A DNA stretch of 64,000 bases from Euphorbia lathyris (taxonomy: Eukaryota > Streptophyta > Magnoliopsida > Malpighiales > Euphorbiaceae). Below the pieces are notes generated by a model. That model did not search any database, was not told the DNA's origin, and saw only the letters and a list, made by a program, of their open reading frames with translations. Within the stretch, counting starts at the first letter, position 1. Every line of letters starts with the position of its first letter. The stretch covers positions 89,351,501 to 89,415,500 of the forward strand of contig NC_088915.1 of assembly GCF_963576675.1 (NCBI RefSeq), written 5' to 3'. The translations under genes were made by a program, and so were the position numbers. Of this stretch, positions 10,171-21,834 are shown one piece after another.

Positions 10171-10612
10171 GTAAATATACTCATGACCATTGAACTATAC
10201 TCATTTTTACGGTATGACCATCAAACTTTACAATGTAATGCAAAAGTCATTTAATTTAAATTTTCTAACAGTGTGATTATTATATTTCAATTAACGCCTT
10301 AAAATATCTGTTAACGACTTCAAAATAAAAATGTCCAAGATTTAAAGTTATTTAGAACTACTTTTACTATTGAATTATATTTTTTATTTTCCAAAATCAC
10401 CATTTTTTAAGTTTTCTCTCTAAATTTTATTTTCTCACTTTTAACTAACAATACCTAAATAAGCTCAAAATTAAAAAAAAATTAAAAAATTAAAATCACT
10501 TAAAATATAGTCAATTCCTAAAATATTATGTTTTGAAGTCATTAATTTTAAAATGTTAAATATAAAGTTCAACGACTTTTTTTTTTTTTTACGTTTTAAA
10601 GTTCATTAGAAT
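10171..10612. mobile_element. Mutator-type MITE, 'GGGTAAATTACACCC' family, copy b (decayed)
   Basis: It shares ACTCATGACCATTGAAC, TTCTCTCTAAATTTTATTTTC and CTAACAATACCTAAATAA with the other copies. Both ends are worn, so no TSD can be given. Confidence 0.55.
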
Positions 10613-10622
10613 ATAAAAAAAA

Positions 10623-11055
10623 AGCTTAAAGCATTATTTGGTCTCTGACCTATCCAAAATTTTACCATTTAGCCCCTGATCCCAGTTGGTGAAATTTCAT
10701 CTAATTTGTATGAATACTTAACGGAATCATTATCTCATTGACAAGTACCGATATTTCGATACTTGAACTTGACATGTGATATTTCTTAAAAAAAATTTAC
10801 CATATTATGTGGAAATAATTAATTAGACTAAAAAATTAAAAAAATTAAAAACAAATCCTAAACTAAAATCTACTAAATTCAAGTGTCAAAATATCATTAT
10901 TTATCAATGAGATAATGATTCAGTTAAGTTTTAATATAAATTGGGTGAAATTTTACCAATTGAGATAGGCCAGGAGTCAAATATAACCAAATAATAGATC
11001 AGATGCCAAATAATAAAATTTTGGATAGATGAGGGGCTAGATAGTGCTTTAAGCC
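10623..11055. mobile_element. Mutator-type MITE, 'GGCTTAAAGCA' family, copy 1
   Basis: The ends GCTTAAAGCATTATTTGG and ATAGTGCTTTAAGCC are inverted. The interior is the same as that of 15025-16409 without its insertions (CTCATTGACAAGTA, ATTTATCAATGAGATAATGA). Runs of A on both sides would be the TSD but are not informative. Confidence 0.65.
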
Positions 11056-11065
11056 AAAAAAAAAA

Positions 11066-11220
11066 AAAGCTTAATACATCATTTGCCCCCTAAACTTGTC
11101 AAAAAGTTTGATTGGCTCCCTGAACTTTTAAAGTATCCCTATAGCCCCTTCAACTTGTATAAAATGTTTAGTTAGCCACCTAAACTTGCATAAAATGTAA
11201 TTAATTAATCACTTGATCGC
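11066..11220. repeat. Partial copy of the 'TTAATACATCA' MITE family
   Basis: Phrases CTTAATACATCATTTGCC, CTAAACTTGTC and CCTAAACTTGCATAAAATG match the families at 16564-16961 and 49460-50012. Only one side is present. Confidence 0.5.
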
Positions 11221-11474
11221 AAAAAAAGTAAGTTAAATGCGGAAGATATATTCCACGCATCTTACAATGTTATTACATAATTAAAAGTAGATTAAAAATG
11301 AAGTTATTGATTGCTTAACTATACAACTTGTCTTCTCTAATATTAGAACCGTATCCCGATTTTGGCTAGCACTCCCTTTCGATGTCCTCGCTGGTTTATG
11401 TTTGTGTAGAGTAAATAGAAGGCACCTAAATATGCTCTTCTGCAATACATTCTCTATCTTAACTCAGTTTTTAT

Positions 11475-12071
11475 CAATTCTTCATCAATTTCATCAATTC
11501 ATCTTCCTGTTGATTGAATCTTCTTTTTTTTCGGGTTACAAACTTCTATTAAGGAGGAGGAAGAAGGAAGACTGTCTTTCTTTTTCCTCCTTACACCATT
11601 ATGGTGTTTTATTTTTTTCTTTGTTCAATAAATCGTAGTTAGATTGCATATATTTCGCCGAATCTCTTGTTCCGCTTGAATTGCATCTGTTGTTTATTAT
11701 CTTTTCATTTATAACATTTTCTGATTTAGCAAGAGCAGAAATGATAGATCTTATTCGTAGATCAGTACATCTAAGTGGTTGCAAAAGAAAGGATCCAGAC
11801 CCGAAAATTCAGAAGGGTTTAAATGTTAAAGATTGGATTACAGAAGCTTCTCTGCAAATTTGGAGTTTCAGAAAGTATATATTTTTGTTGTTTGTTTTAT
11901 TTATACCTTTAATGGTTTATTTTGCTCTTTTGTAGTTATTTTCTTACTTTTTTGGTTTCTGTACTAGGCATAGCCTGTACTGATGTAAGGTTTTCCTTAT
12001 TTTTCTTATTGTACTTGTTGTTTTCTTATCTATGAAATAATGTACGCATTTTCATCAAAAAAAAAAAAAAA
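11475..12071 (+). mobile_element. Poly(A) retroposon with 14-bp TSD, body unidentified
   Basis: The insert of 597 bp ends in 18 A and is flanked by AACTCAGTTTTTAT at 11461-11474 and 12072-12085. Long TSD plus poly(A) is the signature of L1-type target-primed reverse transcription. The body has a pyrimidine-rich start, an open frame ending at 11935 with a hydrophobic C-terminus, and a 3' untranslated-like tail (ATGAAATAATGTACGC before the A run). It is either a 5'-truncated LINE or a processed copy of a host transcript; no protein family was recognised. Confidence 0.75.
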
Positions 12072-12100
12072 ACTCAGTTTTTATATTAAAAAATTCAGGG

Positions 12101-12410
12101 TAAATAATTAATTAGTCCTTATATTTTTATTGTAACATATTGTTTAGTCTTTTATTTTAGAAAAACACATTATAAAATTTCTATTATTTTTTTTTGTTAA
12201 TATTAATCCTTTGGACATTTTATCTATTTTTTAGATTTTTAATCAAACATATAAGATACAAAATTATCATGTTACTTTGTTATTTTTTTTTTGTCTATCT
12301 GTTTATACTAAATATATCAGTTAAAAATCTAAAAAAAAAAAGACAGAATTACCATTACATACCATAAAAATAAAATTAATCTTCCTCTAATTTTATAGCA
12401 AAGTTAACTC
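12101..12410. mobile_element. Partial MITE, 'GGGTAAATAATTTATTAGTCC' family
   Basis: The left end AGGGTAAATAATTAATTAGTCC and the blocks ACATATTGTTTAGTC, AATATTAATCCTTT and AGTTAAAAATCTAAAAA match the host element of the Pack-MULE at 59318-60880. The right end is not preserved. Confidence 0.5.
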
Positions 12411-12604
12411 AACCCTTACCAAAATTAAGCTCCATTAGCGATGTCAAAATGGATAATTCAATGGATAGACACAAATTAAGATTGAGATTTAATGAGTTGC
12501 TTTCATAAATGGAACAATATGATTAACCCATAAAATAAATAGGTTGGATTGCGGATTAATTCGTCAACTCGTTAGTAACTCATTTAACTCCTTACCCATC
12601 TAAC

Positions 12605-13112
12605 TTTTTTTTTGTGAAGAGAACAAATCAATGCATTAATCGGTACTCAAACCGTTCGTATATAGAATAGGAATTAAAAACTCCGGAGCTGCTATGCAAC
12701 TAAAATGATTAGCATTGAAATAAGAATGGTGGACCATGACATGTGCCGACTCGTTCACTAATCTCGGAACAAAAGGCAAAGAGCAATCTTGGCGACTAAA
12801 TAACAAGTCTTGAATCTCACTTACCACACATCCCACCTCTGATGCATCCCTCTTCGGGTTGCGTACCATGACTGCTATAATTTTGGCGTCAGTCTCGAAC
12901 TGAATGTTGGAAAATCCAACCAAAACCCACTTGATTCCAGCCAATACAGCCATTGCCTCCGCCAACGTTGCTGACGGACTGCTTCTAGAAATTGAACTAA
13001 ATCCTGCGATAAACTCCCCCGAGCTGCCACAAATACTTGCCCCTACCCCAAACAAACCGACCTCCCCAAAGATATTCGTGCCGATGTTGCACCCGGCGGC
13101 GCTAGACTCCAT
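12605..13112 (-). pseudogene. LINE RNase H (RVT_3) fragment with A tail
   Basis: The frame encodes about 158 residues of an RNase H-like domain typical of plant L1 ORF2 ends: LAEAMAVLAGIKWV (helix with the catalytic Glu), IQFETDAKII (Asp) and NESAHVMVHHSYF. Just upstream on the minus strand SRWS.APPG is readable in another frame, so a frameshift separates it from the usual 'RW.PP.G' entry. A run of nine T at 12605-12613 (A on the minus strand) closes the insert. This is a 5'-truncated, non-functional LINE copy. Confidence 0.75.
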
Positions 13113-13339
13113 CTAGACGGAGTAGTAGAAACCATCACACCAGCCACCGACTGCACCCGAACAGCGTGTTGTCTCACCGTGCTTTAGTTGAATTTTGACT
13201 TGTTAAGTTGAATTATACTTGTTTAGTTGATTTTTTAAAATATATGTTTAATTAAATTATTGAGTGACTTAAATGTTAGAATATATTGAATTTGGTTTGT
13301 ACAATTGTTTTTTTTTTTTGAGATTTAAAAATTAGATTT

Positions 13340-13750
13340 ATTAATAAATATTGTAAAAGGGAAAACCGAATTAAAACCGAACAAACCGAATTAAGTTAAA
13401 AATAACAAATAACAAATAAAAATCACTATATTTTTTCACTAAATTTATCTCAACAACAACAAAAATTGAAATATTTCCAAAATATATCTATATTGGGTTA
13501 TTATCTCAACAATAATAATAAAAAATTAAACTTGTATAATCAAATATATGTGTGTATATATATAAAAATGTAAACTATGTGTAATTCGGTGCGGTTCGGT
13601 TTTTTTACATTTTTTGTCAAACCGAACCGAACCGAATATCGAAATATACTTAAAATTAAAACCGATGCTGAACCGAATTGTTAAAAAAACCGAACGAAAA
13701 ACCGAATTCACTCGGTTCGGTATGCGGTTTAAACCGAATCGATGCACACT
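13340..13750. repeat. ACCGAA/TTCGGT-rich repeat element
   Basis: Many copies of ACCGAA, ACCGAACC and their complements occur on both sides of the segment, which ends with CGATGCACACTC. Such elements are common plant MITE-like repeats. The 73-codon minus frame (rich in R, F and N) is a by-product of the repeat. The ends could not be fixed. Confidence 0.5.
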
Positions 13751-14281
13751 CTTAATTAAAACACAATAATTATTGGGATTTTAATTGTTAAAAAACATTT
13801 CTATAAATTATTATCATGTATATGAATTTAATATTTATTTTTTTGAAAGGATGAATTTAATAGTTTTCATATATAGAAGATAAAAATGTAGTCTACTATA
13901 CTGAAATCGAAAATTGATAACAATAGTACATGATGTGAGAGGATATAAGGAGGAACTTCTAGTTGTTGTCCGTCAATGAATCATATGAGATAAGACAGAA
14001 TATGGATTAAAGAAAGATTCGACAGCAGCAACTTCACCCAGGTGTCTAAGTTAGCAAAGTATAGATAACAAAATTCATGATTGAAAAGACAGTTAGATGA
14101 ATTATGTCAACTTTAAAAGTAAATTTGTATTTTACTACTAACATTATGGACAAAATTGTACCAGTTTAGACGTTAAATATAAAATTGCTCTTAAATTGCT
14201 AATGTTAAAGACATTTTTACACTTTATCCCAATAATCTGTTCACATACCTATAAATTGAAGTGTCTTTATTGTTTTTATTT

Positions 14282-14632
14282 AGGGATAAAATACCAAAAC
14301 AGGTTTATTGTTTTGGAGGAAGTATCAATTTAGGCTGTACGTACAAAATAACACTAATATAGATTTAACGTTTAAAAAATATACCAATTTAGGCATCGAT
14401 AACGGAACGTGACACATCATTTATATTACTCGTTAAGTTTTATATCAATTGTATGCGGAGAGAGAAATCAGAACTTAACGAAATAATATGAATGACATGT
14501 CACGTTCCGTTATAGAGGCCTAAATTGGTCCCATTTTTTAAACGTTATACCTATATTGGTGCTATTTTATACGTGGAACCTAAATTTATATTTCCTAAAA
14601 AAACTATAAGTCTATTTTGATACCTTATCCCT
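14282..14632. mobile_element. MITE of the 'AGGGATAAGGTATC' family, copy 2
   Basis: The ends AGGGATAAAATACC and GATACCTTATCCCT are inverted, 351 bp apart. Internal blocks CGATAACGGAACGTGACAC and GACATGTCACGTTCCGTTAT are themselves inverted, so the element folds back on itself. No coding potential. Confidence 0.7.
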
Positions 14633-15051
14633 TATTTAATCAACGATAAATTGAGTGTCCCAATATATGTTCGTTATTTTTTTATCTATAAAAAAGTATA
14701 CTATACCACTACTCGTTTGTTATTGTTATTTTAAAATTTTGTTTGCTAGTCTCGTTTATTTACCGGAAAATATTGTACAAAAATATATTTTTTTAATATT
14801 TCACTTTTTGTTTGTTTAAGAAAATAAGTCCATAGAAAATTTTTAGGTTAGTTAAATAAAAAATACGCGAAGAAAATAAAAAAGAATTATTGTACTGTTT
14901 TGAATATACTCCATTTCTTTTTACCTTTTGAAAACAACACACTCATTTCTTGTTTTTCTATATTTTAGTCAAACAGTAAAAAAATATTTATTTTCTAACA
15001 AACAATTTTTCCTTATTTTTTTTTGGCTTAACACATTATTTGACCCCTGAT

Positions 15052-15961
15052 TAGGAATGACAACGGGTAGGGTACCTGCGGGTAATGTCAATCCCAAACC
15101 CGTACCCTTTTATTTTTTAATTACCCGTACCATTCTCATTACCCTAACGGGTATATGTTTTGCATCCCATACCCTTCCCATTTAATTCGCGGGTACCCGC
15201 GGATACCCTTACCCGTTAAGAATCAATAAATAAAATAAAAAATATTACAAATTTAACAAAGTATAAATTTAATAAATCATCGATTTAAAAATTGAACAAA
15301 TTGAACCTTAATCAATAAAAATAAAATAGTTTAGTGGTATCACTTAAGAGCATCTCCAAGAGACTCTTAGTGAACTCTCTAAAAATAATATAAACAATTG
15401 ACTCTTAATGATTTAAGAGTGGCTAAGATATATCATCTCCAACAATACTCTTTATATTCACTCCTTATTTATTATTTTTTTTATTAAAATTATTATTTAT
15501 TGTTACATTACCAATAGTGTGAGGAGAGAGACTCATTAATAATAAATTATTAATAAAAAATGAAGTTAGGAGGCACTAAGAGGTGGAGAGAGGCTTTCTA
15601 TTAATATAGAGGATGGAGAGACTCTTAGTGATTTGAGGAGCTGATTTTTTATTCTCTTTCCTCAAATTTTAACTTAAGAGCCAATTTAAGAGGTTGTTGG
15701 AGATGCTCTAATGGTTAAAGAACAAAAGTTTAGTATTCAAATATCACATCTTACATCCAAAACACAATAATATTTTTTAATATATAAAAAATTTAAGACG
15801 GGTAACGGGTACCGGGTACCCTGGGGGTCTTCCCATACTCGTCCCATTACCCTAACGGGTAATGGTTTTGATCACATACTCTTTTATACAAGGTACGGGT
15901 AGTCCTATTAGGATCGGGTAGTGCCGGGTACCCACGGGTAGAGTACCCGTTGCCATTCCTA
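15052..15961. mobile_element. hAT-type element nested in the MITE
   Basis: The inverted ends TAGGAATGACAACGGGTA and TACCCGTTGCCATTCCTA are flanked by a perfect 8-bp TSD, CCCCTGAT (15044-15051 and 15962-15969). Subterminal regions hold many copies of CGGGTA/TACCCG, as expected for transposase-binding sites. The interior lacks a transposase frame and has been split by 15348-15708. Confidence 0.85.
15348..15708. mobile_element. PIF/Harbinger-like MITE nested in the hAT element
   Basis: The ends GAGCATCTCCAAGAG and TTGTTGGAGATGCTC are inverted, and the 3-bp TSD TAA flanks them (15345-15347, 15709-15711). The GAGCATCTCCAA terminus is a well-known plant MITE end. This is the youngest of the three nested layers. 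Confidence 0.8.
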
Positions 15962-16563
15962 CCCCTGATCTATCCAAAATTTTATTATTTGGCCCATGAT
16001 CTATTATTTGGTCACATTTGGCCCTTGACCTATCCCAATTAGTGAAATTTCACCCAATTTGTATGAATAGTTAACCGAATCGTTATCTCATTGACAAGTA
16101 ACGATAGTTTGACACTTGAACTTGACACATGATATTTCTTAAAGTTTTTTTGCCACATTGTGTGGAAATAATTAATTAGATTAAAAAAAGGAAAAAACTG
16201 AAAAACAAATCCTAAACTAAAATCTATTAAGTTCAAGTGTCAAAATATCGTTATTTATCAATGAGATAACGATTCGGTTAAGTTTTAATGTAAATTGGGT
16301 GACATTTCACCGATTGGGATAGATCGGGGATCAAATGTGATCAAATAATAAGTCAGGGGGTAAATGAAATTTTTTTGGATAGATCAGGAGCTATATAGTG
16401 CTTTAAGCCTATTTTTTTTAAAATACAATATTTTCCGACAAACAAACTTAACTTTATTTTCAAAATGTTTTGTTTAAACTCACAAAAGGGAAATTATAAA
16501 TTAAGCTTTTATGAAATTGCTGGCTTCATTTAAAAGAACCATGATAGGACAAAGAATGCAAAA

Positions 16564-16961
16564 GGTTTAATACATCAACAGCCCTCAACTTGTCTAAAAA
16601 TATTGATTGACGCCTTATATTTACATAGTATCTTATTCGGTTCTTCAATTTGCTTAAAATAACCTATTGACTATCTGAATTTGTATAAAATGATCTATTG
16701 ACCTTCTAAATTTGTTTAAAGTGATATATATTTTAATTTGTCTAACTTAAAAAAAATTAAAACTTACAAAATAAAGTATAATTCATAATTTTAAATCTTT
16801 AAAACAAATTAACTTTCTATTTTGTACATCTTTATAGCGTTTTTATAAATTTAGGGACGGTCTTTTAAACAATTTTAACAGACTAAAGAAATACCATATA
16901 AGTTCACGGGGCAATCAACTTTTTTAGACAAATTCTGAGGGAGCTGTTTATGTATTAAACC
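16564..16961. mobile_element. Mutator-type MITE with perfect 9-bp TSD
   Basis: The ends GGTTTAATACATCAACAGCC and GAGCTGTTTATGTATTAAACC are inverted. The TSD AATGCAAAA is exact (16555-16563 and 16962-16970). Length 398 bp. Confidence 0.85.
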
Positions 16962-16970
16962 AATGCAAAA

Positions 16971-18090
16971 TGATTGAAGTTAATAAAAGAGATGAAGAAA
17001 TAAATCTAATGTTTTCTAAAGAAAAGGCAACATGATTAATGTTAATAAAAGAGAGAGAGACTTTCATATAAAAAAATATGTATATTTCTTTATTATATCT
17101 TAAAAGATTTTATGTTTTCAGGAATTATCATATTCTAGGAATGTTTTTTAATGTTTTACTTTTTTTTTTTTTTTAACGAGAAACAGATTGTTTGCGATGG
17201 ATCCGGATCCTCTCATCTATACTAAATACTAAATCGGTAGATTAGCATGCTGGTCTGTCATCATTTGAGACACCCCTGCTGATGTGTTAATTTCTCTGAT
17301 TTTTAAAAATTATTTTCAGAAAAAAAATAACCTAATGTTGATATATCTCTTTTTCAGTTTTCTTTTTCAGTTTTCCATAAAGAAACTGTTCACAAACGGT
17401 TCCTTCTTTTTTGCTCTGTTCCTTCTTCTTCACCTACTTGAGAGTTCCATTATTCATTTAACTCATCCATAACTGCCTCTATCTTTCCGGTGGCCTTTTC
17501 TGTTTTCATATACAGATTTCCAACCTTTTGACAGTGGTTCAGTCAATAGTTTATTAGCTCATAAGAATGGTAAATCCCTGCAGTTTCTTTCTCCATCTTT
17601 GCTTTCTACTGATTAAAAAACCTAACGATTTATGATTTCACAGATCGATCAACTGTCCATATTATTTGTCGAATTTCTATCTGGTTAGTTCGGTATCCTT
17701 ATGTTCATTTAATGGGTTATTGAATTACGAGCATACGTTTCTTGATCTACTGAATCTTTACCCCTTTCACATCTTTACCTCCTTGCACATTTGCTTTTGA
17801 GTTATTTGTGTTTTTTTCCTCATTACAAGTGTAGCATCAAGTCTGTGGGATTCATATTATCTCCAAGTTTGCAAGTTTTCAGTTATGAGTAATGATAATT
17901 CTCTATATAATTGATATCAACACAAGTGTGAGTACTCCAACTCTTATCAGTAGCAACTGTGTCATGAGAGTTGTCAATTTTTTCTTTTTAAATTATTTAA
18001 AAAAAACTACTTTTACTTGATTTTCTCTAATTAAATTATTAATTGATTTAAAAAAAATTATATAGAGGCACTCAAACTCTTAAGACTGCC
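16971..18090. other. Gene-free stretch with some gene-like sequence
   Basis: The first part is simple AT-rich DNA with a T run near 17161-17174. The part 17480-17900 is less biased and has phrases resembling plant exon borders (GATTTCACAG at 17635, a pyrimidine tract before CTGCAG near 17580). No protein similarity was recognised, so it may be worn gene or transposon sequence. Confidence 0.4.
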
Positions 18091-18093
18091 CTG

Positions 18094-18238
18094 GTGTAAT
18101 ATTTTTACTTCCAACAAAAAAAAAGCAATTACATTAGTATTAATATATCGAATCCCATTAGAACTCCGAAGTTAAATATGTTTGGATGAAAGTAATATTA
18201 ATATAGAATGATCTCTTGGAAGTTCTTGTTGCACCCCC
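18094..18238 (+). mobile_element. 5S rRNA-derived sequence, Cassandra-like TRIM LTR remnant
   Basis: Positions 18124-18238 align along most of the plant 5S rRNA, including CGAATCCCATTAGAACTCCG, AAGTTAAATATGTTTGGATG and TCTTGGAAGTTCTTGTTGCA, with many C-to-T and G-to-A changes. The sequence in front begins TGTAATATTTTTACTTCCAAC. Cassandra TRIMs carry a 5S gene inside an LTR starting with TG, which this fits. A lone 5S pseudogene is the alternative. The internal promoter boxes are too changed to expect transcription. Confidence 0.65.
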
Positions 18239-18958
18239 AAAGCTTTTATTTTAAAATAATAATAATAACTTTAGGAATAATTTAAACACTATGCTAGTTT
18301 TTGGTTCAGAAAAAAAAACACTATGCTAGTTTTACCTGGATTTTAGGGTAACACACAATTAGAATAAGATTTTATAGTAAGTTTACTATATAAAAAAAAA
18401 AAAGATTTTGTAGTAAGTTTTTATTTAATATATAAATATGGATATAATATTTTGAAAAGCATGTGACATTTTTTAGATTGCAATTGATTGAAATATGCAT
18501 GGGACCATAGTCCATAATTCCATATATTATTATATTATAGGTTAGGTAGGTAAAGGTTGGTCCTATATGTGTCACACAATATTAGTAAGTAAGCATAGAA
18601 TTATATGATAATTAAAGAAAAGGGTGAAATTGGCATCAATTGATATATGCACATATCATTAAGAGATGTCATAATCTCATAATTAAGGAGACATAATCCT
18701 CTACTAATTAAGTATTTGGACTATAAAATATATATTGTTATCCCCATGTTCTCTCTTAATTAAGCATTGTATGCATGCAAAATCAATTGTAATTAATTTG
18801 CATTTTTCTTTAGTATCCACTTATACCATCCTTTAACATTTCTACTCCATCAATCATATGAGTTCAAATACGGGTTATCTCTTGAAGCGCATATTAACGT
18901 TAAGTAGGCAATAAAAGAATTCGAACTACGAATTCGTATTATCAATCACATTGTTCTT

Positions 18959-19289
18959 GTCAGCGATTATAATAAAAATATTTTTGGACCTTAACTATTA
19001 GCTTGAGCTTTTAGTTCAATCGATTTCTTGATATTGTATCAGAGCCTCTTGGATCAAACGGTCGACGGTTTGAATCCCGACAACCTCATTTATTGATGAA
19101 TTTAAACACATGGGGGGATGAGCTTGTGTTGTGCATGCTTCAAGCCGAAGGGGTATTCGCATGAGGAGGTGCGTCGGAGATTATAATAAAACTATTCTTG
19201 GACCTTAACTATTAGCTTCAACTTTTAGTTCAATTGGTTTCATGACATGTCAGAGATTATAATAAAAATATTATTGGACCTTAACTATT
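18959..19289 (+). mobile_element. TRIM element with a third, partial terminal repeat
   Basis: The 5' repeat is 18959-19033 (TGTCAGCGATTATAAT...). A primer site TTGTATCAGAGCC follows. The 3' repeat is at 19172-19247, preceded by the purine tract GAGGAGGTG. Another repeat start (TGTCAGAGATTATAAT) follows directly at 19248 and breaks off near 19289, where the copia LTR begins. The family is the same as at 847-1106. Confidence 0.65.
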
Positions 19290-19291
19290 CA

Positions 19292-19662
19292 TGTCAAAAT
19301 TATTCGAGAGGAAGAACAATGAATCCACGATCTAAGAACGATGTCTCCAAGTAGAGAGGAGGGGGGGGCGTCAATTTCTCGAGAGAAAGGGTGAGAAAAT
19401 TGTCCTCTAATTCTGATGTTATGTTTTGTTCTAACTTAGACCCCTTTATATAGGCTAAGACTTCTTTGTTTTAAAGGATTAGACAATATAAATCATATGT
19501 CAACTAGTACTCTAACTTCATTGTTAGACATGTATTCTCATTAACAGTTACTTAATTAGCCAAGATTAATACAACTAGGATTCCTAATTATATAATAACA
19601 CAATTAGATAAAACCCGGTAATCCACTCGAATACGGATTAGTACAAGTGGATAATTCCTACA
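19292..19662 (-). mobile_element. Copia LTR (3' LTR of a minus-strand element)
   Basis: Read on the minus strand it runs TGTAGGAATTATCC... to ...ATAATTTTGACA, 371 bp with TG/CA ends. A TATA-like CCTATATAAAGG lies within at about 19443-19454. Directly upstream on the minus strand is the purine-rich GTGCAAGTGAGAGA, a polypurine tract. The pol remnant at 20690-21830 has the same orientation, so this is its 3' LTR. No matching 5' LTR was found. Confidence 0.75.
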
Positions 19663-20689
19663 TCTCTCACTTGCACATAATAATAAATTCGCACTTCCAT
19701 TCTCTTTTCATATTCGCAAATATAGATCATGCGATCAACATACCATCGAGGGAATAATTGCTATACTTGTTAGAGAGATATACCATCTCGATAATAGAGT
19801 ATTTTACACATGTTAAGAATATACAGATTGTTGTGAAAGTATCACAAAAAATTGTATGTCATTATCCCGAATTTCACATCACATCCCTTGTAACTTTACT
19901 TAGATCTCCATATTATTTTATTTTCATAATTATACATCTTATTATAACTTTCCAGAGTGTGTAATATAGAAACTTGAAATGTGTAAATGGCAATTGTTCC
20001 CTTCAACTTCATTCATTTCATTGTAATTTAAATTCTCTTATCTACTCAGTCCCTTTCCGAGCTCTATTATCACATAGTCCACAAGAGAATCCTTCTAAGA
20101 CAGCCACATCTAAATTGTACTTTTAGAATAAGTTAAGATTCAAAGGATAAGTTTTCGTAAACCATAATAATTTAATTACGAAATGAGTCTTACACTATGA
20201 AAAGTGGAGATCAGTCTTTTCCATCTCGGGATCTCTCAATACATATGATATAAGCTCATGTGTTATGTTGTTATTTTTTTATCTCTAAAGAGAATGCATG
20301 TTTAAAACACCATATGAAAGCATCAATTCATATGTTCCCACCATCCAAACTTAAGTTCTCTTACTTTCACAACTACTTACGACAATAGGATAAACAAATT
20401 TAAGTTATTCCATAACTTTACCCAATAGATCAATCCATGACCTCTTTATATAGTAATCTTGTACTTTAACGAATTCTCTTCATTGTTTTTTAAAAATCAG
20501 TCTCATTTTTATCTTTGTCATTTCAAGACAAGATAAGAGTAAGCACTCGTGTAAGTGAGTTACTTATTTGTTCCACATGCATCATTATATAACATTAAAC
20601 ATTTCAACGAATAAATATTTACATATGTATATTGATAAAATTCAAAATGCTTTTATTGAATACTCGTGTTCTCAAATTACATGACAAGA
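19663..20689 (-). other. Non-coding 3' part of the copia element
   Basis: The stretch lies between the end of pol and the 3' LTR. It has no recognisable coding content, and the 68-codon plus frame at 19758 is spurious. Confidence 0.5.
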
Positions 20690-21830
20690 AGTATGTCTAG
20701 ACCCTACATAAACCTTGTGATCTTACATGTTTCTCATGAACATCTCTAGTGGTAGGTTTCGTGAGAGGATCAACAACCATGTCACGAGTGGAGACATATT
20801 TCATACTAAATTCCTTACGTACAACTAAATCTCATACAAAATGGTATTTAATCTCTATATGGTTTGACTATGAAATCTCTAATCTTTTAAAAAAGCTATA
20901 TCACGTTGACTATCACTATTTATTACTACTGAATTGTGGGAGTTAGTAATATTTAGGTGTTCCATAAACCTATTTAACCAGACTACCTCTTGTACTACAA
21001 ACAAGCACGATATGTATTCAGCTTCCATAGTGGATAACACTATACATGTTTGTTTATTGCTTCTCCAGGATATGACGTTGTTTCCTAGCAAGAAAACATA
21101 TTTAGATGTGGATTTTCTCTCATCCAAGTCTCATGCCCAGTCTGTATCTGTGTATCCTCTTAATTACAGATCTTTACCTCGATAACATAAAGAATAATTA
21201 GTTGTGCCTTTGAGATATTTCATAATTCTCTTGATAACGGTCCAATATGATGGTCTAGGATTGGACTGATATCGTCTCACCATTCCAACGACATGACAAC
21301 TATCGGGTCTCGTACACATTATTTCATACATCACATTTCCAACAACACTTGAGTAGGGAGCATTCTTCATTTGTACAATTTATGTTTGTGTTTTAGGACA
21401 CATTTCTAAACTCAATGAATTTCCTTTAGCATAGGGTTATTTATAGGTTTACAACCTTGCATATTGAATCGTTTGAGAATCTTGTTAATATATGTCTTCT
21501 AAGACATTGACAACATTTCTTAGAACGATCTCTTGAAATTTTAACTCTAAGAATACATGCAACTTCACCCGTGTCTTTCATTTCAAAACTTGAATTCAAC
21601 GAAGCTTTTACTTAATTTACATACCAATGTCATTTCCTACTATGAGGATATCATTCACATACAATGATAAAATAACAAACCTTTTTTCTAGACTGTTTAG
21701 TATAAACACAATGATCTTCTTCAATTAGCTTGAAGTTGTTGGACACCATCTCATTATGAAATCGAATATACCATTATCTATAAGACTATTTAAGGCCATA
21801 AATCGATATGATCATATTGGAAACCTTTTG
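20690..21830 (-). pseudogene. Ty1/copia pol remnant (reverse transcriptase and RNase H)
   Basis: On the minus strand, from upstream to downstream, these are readable: YGLK...WYIRFHNEM (RT), LSLYVNDILIVGND (the YVDD box changed to YVND), the PYSSVVGNVMYEIMCTRPD block, RRYQSNP, then DERKSTSKYVFLLG, ALSTMEAEY-type LSTMEAEYIS (RNase H), and the end VSTRDMVVDPLTKP near 20750. Stops and frameshifts divide it. The N-terminal parts of pol (protease, integrase, RT fingers) are absent, so the element is internally deleted as well as mutated. Confidence 0.85.
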
Positions 21831-21834
21831 TCCG

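Larger units (their letters stand above)
15025..16409. mobile_element. Mutator-type MITE, 'GGCTTAA' family, carrying two nested insertions
   Basis: The ends are GGCTTAACACATTATTTG and ATAGTGCTTTAAGCC. Both flanks read TATTTTTTT, a TSD of at least 9 bp. The body matches 10623-11055 once the insertion 15052-15961 and one copy of its TSD are removed. It is the oldest of three layers. Confidence 0.75.

Noticed and set aside
13526..13747. 73-codon minus frame rich in Arg, Phe and Asn
   Set aside because: Translation of ACCGAA-type repeat DNA.
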